The notes under the pieces were generated by a model. It was given only the letters and a program-made list of their open reading frames with translations, did no database searches and was not told the DNA's origin. A DNA stretch of 64,000 nucleotides from Echinarachnius parma. Lineage: Eukaryota; Echinodermata; Echinoidea; Clypeasteroida; Echinarachniidae. The stretch covers positions 56,796-120,795 of the forward strand of contig JBAMJV010007935.1 of NCBI GenBank assembly GCA_037951105.1. The letters run 5' to 3'. Of this stretch, positions 31,634 through 45,600 are shown piece after piece; the stretch's first letter is position 1, and every line of letters starts with the position of its first letter. The translations under genes and the position numbers were made by a program.

Positions 31634-31910
31634 TCTAGTAGGGGCCACAAATATGGGTGTTCACTGCAGTTTGGGGTACAATTGTTTTACTTGGCATACA
31701 AACTCCTTGGATCAAAAGAAGAACATTTATCCAAAGAGACACCCTGTATCAATTATGGAAATTAGGCCTAATTTGCATAGATACAGAGTGTCTCTTTTGA
31801 CGAATTTTCTTCTTTTGATTCAAGGAGTATGTATGCCAAGTAAAACAATCGTACCCCAAAATGCAGTCATGGACCCCTTAGCCACCCCACTACTCGTCGT
31901 TCTCAGGTTT
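31634..31910. mobile_element. Fold-back MITE C, copy 1
   Basis: GGGGTACAATTGTTTTACTT at the left mirrors AAGTAAAACAATCGTACCCC at the right, with CTCCTTGGATCAAAAGAAGA / TCTTCTTTTGATTCAAGGAG inside. Ends TAGTAGGGGCCAC and CCACCCCACTA. A partial copy lies at 60303-60595. Confidence 0.8.
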
Positions 31911-32022
31911 GCGAAAAGTCCGTAATGTAGGTTGCTATGCAGGGTCTAGAACCCCATAGGGTTAATATAAAGGGATCAAGTAACTTTGTTGACATGTGCA
32001 AACAGGGATGAATGGTTGATAA

Positions 32023-32364
32023 AATGTGTGGCCTGGATTCACAAATGAGGTTTGTAGGAGTTTTATACAAACCATGGTATATCCATGGTCAACATATATG
32101 GAGTGCCATTTGTATTCTGATGGAGAAGGAATGTTAACTCTTTACTTGTTAACAATGTTGATGGTGCACATTTACAAAATGCACCAAATAAATGTTTGCC
32201 TTCTCACATGGTGAAATTTGCTGGTTAGCAAGCACAGTTATATCATTAGAAATTATAAATTGTTTTACTTGTATACGAGCAGCACTCCATAGATGTAGAC
32301 CATGGATAAACCATGGTTTGTACATACCTCCTACAAACCTGCTTTGTGAATCCGGGCCACAATG
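32023..32364. mobile_element. Fold-back MITE D
   Basis: Left GTGGCCTGGATTCACAAATG and right CTTTGTGAATCCGGGCCAC are inverted repeats continued by ACAAACCATGGT and CCATGGTC pairs. No ORF of note. Confidence 0.75.
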
Positions 32365-33978
32365 TTTGTGATATGATATGTCCATTGTGTATCGGGTGAA
32401 CATTTCACGTTAAATGGATGTTATATGGCCGAGTAGTGAGCGAAATAGCTTAGTACACAGTTATAACTTTCCAGTGGATATTTAATAATCTGAACACAAA
32501 AAGGAAAACAAAATGTTCCACTCTTCTATTGGTTATACGATACAACAATGTATTAGAGAATCACACGAGTTCTAAGTAAGTTTTGGGGATTTAGACATGT
32601 TATTAGATCCCTTTGATCATGTTGATATAGGGCTCTGTTATTGCCGGCCGAGATAATAATCTAGACATGTAATTAAAAACTAACAGTGGCCGTCCTTCCA
32701 TGGAGAATTATCTGGTTGCAGCGGGAAAACACTGTCTCACTTTTTGAAAACTAAACAAAGGTTTGGCATCGGCATGGTAAAAACTAAAAGGAGCTGAATG
32801 AAAAGTTTAAGATCAAAAAGGAAATATTCATGAAATCGGCAAAGTATAATTCAAATTGACAGGAATGTTCAAGCTTACATAATATACAAACGCAGGGGGT
32901 GCCGTAACCATGTAGAAAGGTGGACATTACCTAATGGAGTTCGTTCAAAACAAAACAATCTTTTCGATGCCTCCCACAAGTGTTTTGTAGTAATTTTGCT
33001 TGTAATCCGCTTCAAAGACCCTTTTGGCCTATACCGTATTCGTTCTTTGTTAACAATGATTTTCCCCATCTTGTCAGCCGTTGTGGGTGACATTTTGCCC
33101 CCCCCCCCCCCCGACCATTACCGAGCTATACGCCCACCCCTCCCCGCCATTTTTGAAATAATGGTTTCGCCACTAAATAAATTGAGAAACATTCGTATAG
33201 GTTATATAATTGTTTTCAGAACAGGATTTTTAACAAAAATAATGCAAGCTATTGGCGTTCTGTGTAAATACTTTATTATGTTCAAGTTTGTTCTGCTCAG
33301 TTACACAAGCTAAAGGCCCAAGAATGTACATGAAGTAATGTTTTAATCAAACGACTACATGAGCAGTTCAAATCGTATTTATCAATATTTCTGTATACTG
33401 GTGGATTCGAAATACATACAAATACAGATAAATTACATAGAGCGGTTGAATATCTAACAGTAAATCATGCTAAATACAGTATCGAATACATCCCTTTTCA
33501 TTATACATGCAAGAAGACCCTGATTTACATATCATCCTACAAACAATATAATTTACATTATAGCATTTTATATCCATCATTAATTACAAAATCTAAATTT
33601 AGTAATTTTGTTTAGGATTGTAAGATCAAATTTACCAGAAATTCAATACTTTTAATACAAATGTAGTAAAATTATGCTAATACTTAAAAACAAATACATT
33701 TATTTAGGTTTAAATGTCGAGGTCATAGTGCTTAATCTAGAATGAAAATGACAAGGTGTAAATAAGACCCATTCCTTATTTCAATGAATTCGATTGAAAT
33801 CTTCACGATACATCAATGGGCAACGGTTTTTAAAAGATAATTCCTTATTACACAATACATAATGGTTTTACGATCAGTTGTATCCTTGTCATACCAACAA
33901 GATATTAATAATAGTTTAACTTTGTAATAACTAACCAAACCACAAAATCGTATGGTAAAGTATGGTAAAACATAATTT
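32365..33978. other. Intergenic; fragmentary repeats only
   Basis: A fragment related to the MITE at 13933 lies near 32415-32620 (TATATGGCCGAGTAGTGAGC). A C run at 33098-33112 belongs to the G/C-rich repeat class. No gene seen. Confidence 0.5.
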
Positions 33979-34325
33979 TACAGGGTGGCCCCCAAAAAAC
34001 AGAACGGGGCACTTCCCAAAAATATAGTAACACAATTATTATGTCCATCGGATAGAGTGTCTTTTCCAATGAAAAACGATACCAAGAACAGTCATTTTGG
34101 TCGTGTAGTTTTTGTTTTAGGTCGCTGTGAGTGACACCATGTCAGGTTTCCATTTTTACCAAGTCAGTGCCTGAAAAAACGGACTTACTGCCCGTCATAG
34201 CATCGAACAACCACTATGGGCCCTGCAAAATTGCTTCCATCAAATTTCTTGAAGAGGACCGTCTAAACTATCTGTGTGCCAAAATTCACGCTTTTTTCCG
34301 GAAGTGCACACTTCGTCCCATATAT
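33979..34325. mobile_element. Mariner-type MITE B, 3'-truncated copy
   Basis: Starts TA then CAGGGTGGCCCCCAAAAAAC and runs parallel to 35423 onward (CACTTCCCAAAA, ATCGGATAG, CCATGTCAGGT). Similarity stops before MITE A copy 2, and no right-hand end is present. Confidence 0.75.
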
Positions 34326-34341
34326 TGACTTTCCCCCACTA

Positions 34342-35241
34342 TACACCGTGTCCCAGAAAAAACGAAACCGGGTTTCATGGCAGAAATGTTATGTTATAAT
34401 GAATAATTTCCTTGATGATATATATATGTCTGAAAAGCTATGTGTCTCTTCTTTTATTTGATATACAACTTATGGCACATAATTCACGCATGACTGAATT
34501 AGAACGATAGAAAGTGGTGTTACCTAAATTCAATTTGCGCGCAGAAATTGCAAGTTTGGGTGAGGTTTTGGGGAGAGTTTTAAGAGTAGTAAACGTACTT
34601 TTTTGAAAAAGGACAGACACCGCATGAAAATTCATAATTTTATCTTTTATACGACACCTCATGATTAAAAAATAAATTATATATGCCAGAGAACGAATAC
34701 AATGAAAACATGCTTGATTCCAGCCCAAATGAGTAACTTTCCTGATCTAGCCTGTTTCCTGATCCCCATGTTTGTGTAAATTCACTCATGCATCAACATG
34801 ATCAAAGTCCATTGTCAGCTGCTAGTCAGGAAAGCTGAGCGACTTCTTACTCAACTTTCACTCATTCGGGCAGAAATCAGGCATGTTTTCATTGTACTCG
34901 TTCTCTGGCATAAATCATTTATTTTTTTAGCATGAGGTGTCATGTAAAAGATAAAAATATGAACTTTTATGTGGTGTTTGTCCTTTTTAAAAATAAGTAC
35001 GTTTACAACTCTTAAAGCTCACCCAAACTTCAAATTTATGCGTGCAAATTGAATATTGGTAACACCACTTTCCATTGTTCTAATCCAGTCATGCTTGAAG
35101 TATGTGCCATAAGTTGCACATCAAATGAAAGAAGAGACACAGAGCTTTCCAGGCATATATATATCATCAATTAAATTATTCATTATGACAGAAAATTTCT
35201 GCCATGAAACCCGGTTTCGTTTTTTCTGGGACACGGTGTAT
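34342..35241. mobile_element. Fold-back MITE A, copy 2 (uninterrupted)
   Basis: Ends TACACCGTGTCCCAGAAAAA and GGGACACGGTGTA, TA-flanked. This intact copy shows what the split copy at 22603-28735 looked like before the Gypsy insertion. About 900 bp, two long arms, no coding capacity. Confidence 0.85.
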
Positions 35242-35422
35242 AGGGTGAGTTAACATGTATCATGTGATCTGCTCAACTAAGCTTTATAATTAGACGTCTG
35301 TTTTAATCCAATTTTGACGTGACGATAAATACGCATGCTCTCAATTTATATAGCAATCGAACAATATGAATAACCAACGGACAAAAAGAAAACAGTTTGC
35401 CCTTCGCGATGATTGGAATATA

Positions 35423-35953
35423 CAGGGTGGCCCAAAAAAAACGGAACGGGGCACTTCCCAAAATATAATACCACAATGTTTATGTTCATCGGATAGGGTG
35501 TCCTTTCCAATGAAAAACAATACCAAGAACTGTAATTTTGGTCAGGTCGTTTTTGTTTAAGGACGCATCGAGTGAGACCATGTCAGGTGCCGATTTATGT
35601 CGATTTCGACCTAGTCAATGCCAGTTTAGCCGCACTCCTTGCCCGTAATACCATTCAGCGAGCATACCCATTCTCTCGGCACACGGCTGAGTGCACACTA
35701 ACAACAGTGCGCGATGCTCAACGCTATGAACGGCGGTTCGTGCGATTCATCAAGCGCTGGCTCAATACAAATTGACAAAAAAGAGAACCTGACATGGTGT
35801 CACTCACAGCGCCCTAAAACAAAACAAACACTACACGACCAAATTGACTGTTCTTGGTATTGTTCATTTGAAAAGACACTCTATCCGATGGACATGATAC
35901 ATTTGTTACTATATTTTGGGAAGTGCCCCGTTCCGTTTTTTTGAGCCACCCTG
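35423..35953. mobile_element. Mariner-type MITE B, full copy
   Basis: Begins CAGGGTGGCCCAAAAAAAAC and ends GTTCCGTTTTTTTGAGCCAC plus CCTG, flanked by TA on both sides (35421-35422, 35954-35955). Long inverted repeats extend inwards past ATCGGATAG. The 67-codon frame at 35572 is not a recognisable transposase part. Confidence 0.85.
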
Positions 35954-36002
35954 TATTGAACAGTTTTACAATATTGGTATTGGTACATGGCAATCGTTCT
36001 GT

Positions 36003-36657
36003 CTAGTGTCTAAAAAATCCTCCGCCGTCGAGTTGAGCTCCGTAGTTGTCGAATGCCTCAGTGCCAGTGTGGGGGACTCGTTCTGGTGGTGATCTCGCTA
36101 TGGAATCTGGCATAAAGCCAGTCGAGTTTGACTGAAACGGGTTGAAGCCAGACGAGCTAGAATTCAGTACAGCTGCGTTATTCTTTGCTCTTTGGGCCCG
36201 GTGCTTTTCCGCCTCCTTTTTCAACCTGGAGCTCTGAATGCCACTGGTGGATGATGTGATTTTCGGCGATGGCTCACGGAGATGCTCGGGTAGGAGACAA
36301 CCGAATTGCGCCCGCCACAACTTTCGCACTTTAGGCTGCCGCACGCAGTAGAGCATGAAGATGAAGTACCCCTGCATGGAGTTGAGCACGGTGAAGATAC
36401 CCTGCACGACCTCCCCGGCCGAGTAGATCAGGTTAAGGTAACCAACGGCCCAGGTAAGTCCCATCAACAGCATGATGCACACAGCGTTCTGGAGACGTCG
36501 CAACCTCTGTCGTCTGTCCGTCTTGTTAACGGATCGTCCCTTCACGGTCTTGCCGAGTCTTCTCATCACGCGGATGAAGACGATGACATTATACACCATT
36601 ACAATCCCAACCGGAATGAGAACGCCTCCAATGAGTGGATACATCGTGATAAAACAA
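36003..36657 (-). CDS. aGPCR-2 last exon: ECL2, TM5-TM7 and C-tail
   Basis: Acceptor TATTTCCAG just 5' of 36657; frame to the TAG at 36005-36003. TM5-TM7 and ICL3 (RRLGKTVKGRS, MGLTWAVGYL, NSMQGYFIFMLYCV) are nearly identical to gene 1. The ECL2 start CFITMYPL has CF in place of CW, as in gene 1. The tail is about 25 residues longer than gene 1, lysine/alanine/serine-rich, and ends GGGFFRH. Confidence 0.95.
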
Positions 36658-39600
36658 CTGGAAATAAAAAGATGATATCAATGTATTGCCCTCATTGCAA
36701 CAGGTAAGTTATATGCATATTACAAGTGGTAATGTATTCTTGTAGTCGGTGAAACGCCTACTAACGTCTAACGCCTAACTAAGACATGTAAACATTCCTT
36801 CCTATACACAACTCACGTTCGCCATTCACAGTCGCCAAATTCAGAATATTATAGCACAGATATTGATTGTTTTATCATCACGCTGTTTAACTAGAATTGT
36901 GCTTGGAATACTGGAAGCATAAAAATACAATTACAAAACAGTTTCCTTCCATAATCAACAATTTTTAGATATGACAACATAACAATGCATAACTTACAAG
37001 TCCTTGTATGCATAGTGTTGACGGGCACTACCTGCAGCGATCCCAACTACTATCAACGGGGTACCTGGATTGAAAAGAAGGAGCAAAATATATTTGTGTA
37101 CATTAAAAAGACATCAACTTGCTGTTACATACGTCATGATTTGATTACCTTCCATTGCGGTAACCATGATGAATCGCCGACTTATTTGTATGAGGGTGAT
37201 GTTGTAAATGTACGATAGATGAAATGCAATTACCAGCACCAGCGTACCATAAAGTATCGCTGATTCTTGTAATAAACTTCATTCACTTCAGAAGAAATAA
37301 ACTGTTTATTTTATTTTTTAGGAATTAGACTCGCCCCATGCAAACAGAGACACAAACATAAACTAAAAACCGGTATCAACAAAATGCAAAAGGCATGTAT
37401 CAAAGTCTAATAGAAGCCTGTCAAACCTACCCCAAGCAAACAGTGATGCCTTCCTCATAAAGAACGGACGGTATGTCTTCATCACGAGGACAAAGAGTAG
37501 GTACATGTTGTAGCCCTCTACGGCCATCCAGAAGATGGAAGCCAGTAGGAAATAGTGCAGGACACCTGCCAGCACGCTGCAAGGTATTAGGGTTACCTCC
37601 TCCACGTCACGTGCCGTGTCCAGAATAATGACGGTCACAAAGGTTACATAGAGACCCAGTAGAGCCACGGAGAGGCAGATCAGGATCTGACTAGGTTTCT
37701 GGGCCCGCAGTTTCCTGAGTGAAAATGGACGAGAATTCAAAGGGGAACAAAACGCTGGAATTTTCGCTTGCTGTTACTGATAACAGTATAATTCCTATCA
37801 AGTCTAGTCGGATATTTCCTCTTTTGACTGACCACTGGAGGCTGCCATATTTTCCAACGGTTCCGCATGAAACGTCACGTAAGCATGAGCGCGCACTAAC
37901 AAAAGCGAGTTATGTAACCGCTGTTGCTGAATATGCTGCTATATCAGTCGTAAAGGGGGTATCCCACTGAGCGGCGAACGTTTGCGAACATAGCGAATTT
38001 TGCAAATTTGGGATTCGCCAACTTTTCTGACGAATGTTAGCGAAAATCAGGGTTTGCCTCTGCCACCCACGCTCAATGGGTCGATTGTATTTAGGAACCA
38101 TATGGTCATGTAATCGCTAGCACTGGCGAATCAACAAGAACGTTAGCGACACTGTCTTACAACCGTTTGCAAAGGCTTACGACATTCTAATGTAGAAGGT
38201 CTTAAATCAGTCAAAGCGGTAAATGTGTATACTATAATAAATCATATTATCCTTCATTGTACGATATAAAGTAGTCAATGCATTTCAACAACTTACTGTT
38301 CAAAAGAATACGTAAGAATAGTGACGGCAAGGCCAGAGATGGACATGCAAACTCCAAAATAGGTGACGACCTCCAAGATGAAATCCGCTTTTTCTGATAG
38401 ACCTTTCCCGCTATAAATGTCCTGAAACAAGCAACAATTAAGACATAGTTCAGTTGGGAGTCATACTATACATTGGTCTGTGCCTCATACTCATATTGGA
38501 TGATTGCCCAATCATTAGAGTGTTCGATACTCTTCCAGTGAATAGTTAGATTGTTAGTTTTTATGATTGGGCTTGTACCATGATAAATGAAACGATTTGT
38601 TCACATGAGTAAAGATTAATGTTGATGCATGTTTATGCAGCCTCTATTTCTTTCCGCTTAAACTTAAGGAGACGTTTTGGTACCGTAAGGTTGTTTGATA
38701 TCAGATATTATGTCCAACACTTTGCAAAAGGTTGTGTAATTCATTAACTACACAATTGATCACCAACACTTACGGAACCAACATGGCTTCATGGTTCCGT
38801 ATATGCCAAACTTCTGCCAATCCTGTACACGCGCATACGTCCTAGACGATAGATATTCTTATTTTGCAGACCCATGAGCACATACCTGAGCATATGGCGT
38901 TGAGCATTCAAACTATATAATTGTACTGGAAACATATTTTACTGAACTTGTTGGTGGAATGGACTAATATAGCTTTTATTCATAACAATGTTAGTTGGGG
39001 TTGTTAAAATACACAGCTTTACATTCAGAAGTCCTGGTATGATCGTTCTGCTCAAGAGGGTCGAGTGAGATCGTTGTTGACCGAGTCTGACAAATGAAAG
39101 CTTCACAGAGATTCGAATCTCAGTATTATATAATGTTGGCGTTTGTGGGGCTATTGTAAGGATATTGAGCTGACTCAAGTCGTGCGTCAATGTGCCTAAC
39201 AACGTTTTTTTTTTTTTATGCAAGAAATGATTCCAGAATATATTGTGGTGCCTCTCAAATTGCTTCCAGCTGGACTGGTCAAGTATTAAAGATAGTTCGT
39301 TCGTCGTCGGTAGTCCATGTTAAGAAGTTGCTAGCAACCTAGAATACCAGACTGAAATAGTCGACAACTTCCAGTTCCACTCGATGAGGAAAATAACTTA
39401 ATCTTGTATGATTACCATGAGAACACCAAAGTTGGTGAGATGATCGCATTCACACACCACTCTGTCGCTTGCGTTGCCGCTTATCAATCTGCACCCGTCT
39501 GTAGACCAATCCAACTTGTCGAAATCCCAGAACACACAGGTAGGGTTGGAAGCATTCTGCGTAAGAGAATACAGTCATCTTAATTATTATGTCAATGTAA

Positions 39601-42600
39601 ACATTCATTATACAAACAAACATGACTTGTTTCTGTATTCAAAATCACGATCTGTTTCATTCCGTTATCTTTCGACTTGTAACTCAGGTTGTTATGTTTC
39701 GTGAATATTAGGAACTAAACACGTTACCTCAACCACAGGAATGAAGGCAGCTCTGACGGTCTGGTTCAGATGTTCGATTGTCATGTTGCCAATCGAAGCG
39801 GCAATGATCCGCGAGTTGATCGTGCGATTGAACTGGCTCTGGTTGTTATTGACGTCTATCAGCCGCGTGGATTGAAAAAGCGACGGGACTCGGAAGGTGG
39901 TGACAACGAGTCGAGTGCGCGCTGTGGTCTCTGGAATCCTGTCCACGATGCTGCCCGGAATGAAGAGAGACGCGTCTGGGGTACTTGGTTGCGAGTCAGT
40001 GACGTCACCGTCTTCTACGCTGAAGCGCGCATCGGAGATGATTTCATCGCCGCCTTCCTCGGTAGCAGACATAAGGACGGATACGCCCAGAATTAACTCA
40101 TCAATTGTCACCCCACGTACCTAAATGGACACAGATAACCAAATATTTGTTAAAGATAAAATGAATGTCTCTTTCAAATAGATTACTCAAAACAATGTAA
40201 ACAGTATTGCATGGATTGTGAATCAAAATGCAGACTAAGCACATAGAAAGTAGGGTGCGCTTCGTTATTCCGAAGGTTCGTTATTCCGAAGGTTCTTTAT
40301 TCCGAAGGTTCGTTATTCCGAACACGCAAATTTCGTATACCTGAGGGTTCGTTAATCCTAAAATGAAATAGGGTTCGTTAATCTGAACATTATTTTGTTG
40401 CATTATTCCAAAGGTTCGTTATTCCGAATGTTCGTTATTCCGAGGGTTCGTTATTCGGAAGGTTCGCTATTCCTAAAACGAAATCAGGTTCGTTATTCCG
40501 AAGGTTCTTTATTCCGAAGGTTCGTTATTCCGAACACTCAAATTTCGTATATCTGAGGGTTCGTTAATCCTAAAATTAAATAGGGTTCGTTAATCCGAAC
40601 ATTTGTTGCATTATTCCGAAGGTTCGTTATTCCGAAGGTTCGTTATTCCGAGCGTTCGTTATTCCGAAGGTTCGCTATTCCTAAAATGAAATCAGGTTCG
40701 TTATTCCGAAGGTTCGTTAGTCCTAAAATAAAATCGGGTTCGTTATTCCGAAGGTTCGTTATTCCGAAGGTCCGTTATTCCGAGGGTTCGTTATTCCGAA
40801 GGTTCGCTATTCCTAAAATGAAATCAGGTTCGTTATTCCGAAGGTTCGTTAGTCCAAAAATAAAATCGGGTTCGTTATTCCGAAGGTTCGTTATTCCGAA
40901 GGTTCGCTATTCCTAAAATGAAATCGGGTTCGTTAATCCGAAAATGAATTTTGGTTTGTTATAATGCTATAATTTCATATAAAGAGATAAAATAAACTTA
41001 AATGTTTGATTGGTCTGGCCAATGGAGGGAAAGGGGGAGGGGTATGCTTAATGCAGGCTGTAAATTGAATAAACAAAACACAAATTATAGTATTATAACA
41101 AACCCGATTTAATTTTCGGATTAACGAACCATATTTTATTTTCGGAATAATGAACCTTCGGAATAACGAACCTTCGGAATAACGAACCCTCGGAATAACG
41201 AACCTTCGGAATAACGAACCCTCGGAATAACGAACCTTCGGAATAACGAACCTTCGGAATAACGAACCTTCGGAATAAAGAACCCTCGGAATAACGAACC
41301 TTCGGAATAACGAACCTTCGGAATAACGAACCTTCGGAATAACGAACCCTCGGAATAACGAACCTTCGGAATAATGAACCTTCGGAATAACGGAACCAGA
41401 AAGCATAATCAAACTTAACGCGACAAGAAATGACAGGTGTTTAGTTACGTTACTCTAACTCCAGGACCAAGAATTTAGCCCGCTTACCGGCCGGGAGGAA
41501 AATTGAAAATTATATTAGGGAGGATTAAGGGGGATTTGATTTGGTGCGCTCGCTAGTGATAACATAATTCGCTTTACAGTCTGAACAATAGACTAGCATT
41601 GCAAAGTTCAATTAGACTATGGATAACAATTTAGTGGCTTATCAGCCGATCCCCCTCAACCTGAGATGTATGTTTTGGAAACTCGTTCCTGCCATGGTTG
41701 GATGTTTATATTTAATTTGATACCGCCTCCTGCCTTGCTGGGATGGTATTGACTTTTATTTAGAAATTATATCTTTGTTTTGTATTGAACCTCGTTTTGC
41801 CTGGATACTGATTTGGGCAAAACATGTATGTTTGATAAATATGGCCGGTATAGCGTGGAAAACTATTGGAGAAGTTTGGGAGATTTTTGTAGATTCATTC
41901 GTTCATGGTTGTTTGTTCGGAAAGCATGTCGATCTATGTTGGTTAGAGAAAAAATATTATAAATATTCTACAAAGGACTTCGATTGCTGAATGTTAGTTT
42001 TCAATTGGAGTTTCAGTGACAGTAAATACTATTCTTCTTTGAATTGGATGCAACTTTGTAATAGTCGTATGCTTACTTCGACGATATGGTTCGCGTGTGA
42101 CGGGATTTGTTTCAATTACGCTTGGAGGGAGGTTGATCACGGTTTCATACACATATTGGCATATTTTATCATTTCTTGGACTTTGACTATAGCTGCAACC
42201 CGAGTTGTGTGATTACGATTTATATTATTGCCAGATCATAGCGGCAATTTCGTCGGTCTTTCTGGCCCCGTAAAACATTATTTCGTCTCTCCTACGCGTA
42301 CAAGATGCCAAAGGCCAAGCAGAAGGCGAGCTCGAGGAGAGGTGCGCCGGCTAGCGCCACAACGTCATCTCGGTCAGCCTCCCGACGTCCTACTCGACCA
42401 CGGCGACAGAATGTCGATACGTCAGAGTTGCCCGCTGGGCTGGATCCTGGACCAACGGCCATAGATACAGAGCCAGTCAATCCCGGTGAGTTGTCATGGC
42501 CTATCATACCTTCCAGTATCAATATTGAGCATGATATGGGGGTACCTCCCCCTTCCTTCCCATTATTGTCGGCGTACACGACCCCGTCTGCAGCTGCCCA

Positions 42601-45600
42601 TGTAGATACCGCGCTTTGCGGCGTAGGAGGCGATGCGGGTGGCCGTTACACACCAGCAATGAGCTGCGTGTGCGATGAGTTAGGGGCGGATGTAGCTGGG
42701 AATACTAAGGAGAAAATTTGGCGGGGGGAATATGTTGAGCTGGGGATGCTGGTCAGGAAAGATGCTGGGCGGGGTGATGATTCCCCCACATTCAGCTTGG
42801 ATCCAACCGGTGGATCTTTGCTGCTGCGACCGCAGAATAATATTTCGCAGATTGGAACGATCAAGCAGTGGACTTCGGCGTTCATGATTTATGCTGCCAT
42901 CTTTTTGGAGCGTCATCCGACGCGCGCTAGGGAGCTGCTAAAATACATGGATATCATCAGGTCCATAATTCGGTTTGGGGGGTTTAATTGGAGGTCGTAC
43001 GACGTTCAATTTCGCCTGCGGCAAGCGCGGCAACCACATCGGTCATGGGCCGTTATTGATACGGAGTTGTGGTTGACAGTCGCCGCCGTCAGTCCCACTG
43101 CAGCCACTTCACTAGATTATATGCAGCCCTTTCGGGCTAATTACGAGCGGCCAGCCGCACGCGGGGCTATGGGCCCAGCAGGGCCGGTGTACCCGGGAAG
43201 ATGAGGCAGCAGTTCAGTAGAACCCTAAAACGAGCCGTTGTTTTTGTGGTTTGCCTGTAGCATTTTATTCATTGCATTCCTTTCGGATGAGGCGCGGCGA
43301 CATCTGTTGCCATGTCGGGCGTGCCAGACGCTCGCATCCAGAGAATGGGGAGGTGGTCCTCGGATTCGTATAGGAGATATTGTAGCGAAACAGCCCTTGA
43401 ATAATGGCTGGATTCGCTAGATAATTCATGGTAGATGGGTAATTATAATCATTGGCATAAGGGATCGATTATGGGTAATTAATGGTTAGAATTATGGTTA
43501 ATTCACTGTAGAATTAAGTTAGGATTAAGGAAAGATGTTATGGATTAGATGTTTATGGGGATGATTAGGGACATTTATTATGTATAAGATGGGACAGTGT
43601 AGTAATTTATGAGGAATGGTTAGTATTTGTTAGGGAATTAATTGTGATTAGGATCGGGTGATCGATCATGGGTAAGTAGAGATCGATCATGAGTTATAGA
43701 TTGAACGATCATAAGTTGTGATCGATTGTAGAAACGTTGTAGTATTAAGTGTTAGTTTGTCCATTCGGATTAGTTAATTGGTTATAGTTTTTATGATTAG
43801 GATAGAGCCTGATGGTTAAGTATTGGGTTGATTTAGTAATTAGTTACCGAGTAATTTGACGGGTTAACCATGGGAAATGGGTAAGGATTGGAAGAGTTAT
43901 GATTACTTGAAGATAATCAGTAATCACGAAATGTATTATGTAAGTTAGAATAAATAAGACCCCTTATTTTTGAAAAATTGGAGACCCATTTCTGTTTTAA
44001 ATACTGATTATAAATTATTAGCTAAATGCTTAGCACACAGACTAAGAAATGTATTATCTGAAATTATAAGTTGTGACCAGACTGGGTTTATGAAAGGACG
44101 TTATATTGGAGAAAATATTCGTTTGGCATTAGATATGATTGATTATACAAATTTTTATGATATCCCCGGTTTTATGGTGCTAGCAGATATAGAAAAGGCA
44201 TTTGATAAGCTAGAGTGGTCGTATATGTTTCAGGCATTACAATATTTTAATTTTGGTAATGATTTTATATCCTGGATTAAACTTTTATATAATGATATAT
44301 TTTCTTGTGTTTTAATAATGGGCATGCCTCTGAATTTTTTAACGTTACTTGTGGTGTTCGCCAGGGTTGTCCTTTAAGCCCTTTGCTTTTTATTATTTGT
44401 AATGAAATAATGAGTATTTGGATTAAGAGTGACAAAATCATTCAAGGAATTGTGATTAATGATACAAATATAAAAATAAGTATGTACGCTGATGACACAA
44501 CATTTTACGTGAAGGACATTGGCTCTTTGTTTAGAATTATATATATACTTGAAATATTGAAAAGGTATTCAGGGTTAAATATAAATCGTAATAAATCAGA
44601 AATTATAGCTCTTGGTTATTACAAAGCTAACCCCCCGGACGTTAACTTTACAGGGTTGAAATATTCTAAAGGTCCATTTTATTTGTTAGGCGTGCGTTTT
44701 TCAATGAACTCGAATGATTTATATGAATTAAATTTTGTGCCTAAATTACAAACTTTAAAACGAATTTTGGGAATATGGTCGATGAGAGACTTAACACCAG
44801 TGGGTAAAATTATCATTGTGAAATCGTTTGCTATTTCCCAACTTATTTTTCTTTTATCAGTATTACCGAAGCCCCCTGATGTATTTATTCATGAAATTGA
44901 ATCGATTATATACTCTTTTATTTGGAATCGTAAACCAGATAAGATAAATCGGAAAACAATTATAGCAGATTATAATGAAGGGGGTTTGAAAATGTTACAT
45001 TTACCATCAATTATTATAGGACTCAGGATCGCATGGGTAATGAGATTGTTAAATACAGAAAATACAGGCAACTGGAAATGTTTTTTTGAATTTTATATGA
45101 TAAATTTAGGTAATGACTTATTTTGGACCTGTAATTTAAAAAGTAAAGAGCAATTGATAGAAATTGATAACTCCTTTATAAAAGAAATTTTAGTAGCCTG
45201 GAGTGATTTAACTTTTTCTGAGAACCCAAATGATCATTTTATTCATAATCAAGTAATTTGGAATAATTCATGTATTCAAATAAATGGGAAGGTTGTTTTT
45301 AAGTTTGATTGGATAAATAATGGCGTAATAAAATTGTGTCATTTATTAAACAAAGATGGGTCATTTTTGAGTTATGATGAATTTGTACAAAAATACCATA
45401 TTCGTTGTAATTTTATGGAGTTGTATTCTGTTATATCCGCCATTCCTTTACAATGGAAACGCATTATTAAAAATGCTCCCATTTCAAATATGAATCAGCA
45501 TGAACATTTAATTAGTACGTTGAAAAAGAAAACTAAAATATGTAAATTCATTCATAAAGTATGCATTGATAAAATAATTCAAGTTCCAATTTCACAAAAA

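Noticed and set aside
35572..35775. 67-codon frame inside MITE B as a transposase remnant
   Set aside because: No DDE or helix-turn-helix motif is visible and the length is near chance; the element ends are enough for the call.
40686..41412. Frames with repeated GSLFRRFVIPK motifs, looking like a repeat protein
   Set aside because: They come from the 16-bp satellite; the period and reverse arm explain them, and there are no splice or start signals.
42292..42916. Minus-strand frames of 78-95 codons
   Set aside because: Shadows of the Gag-like ORF at 42305-43204.
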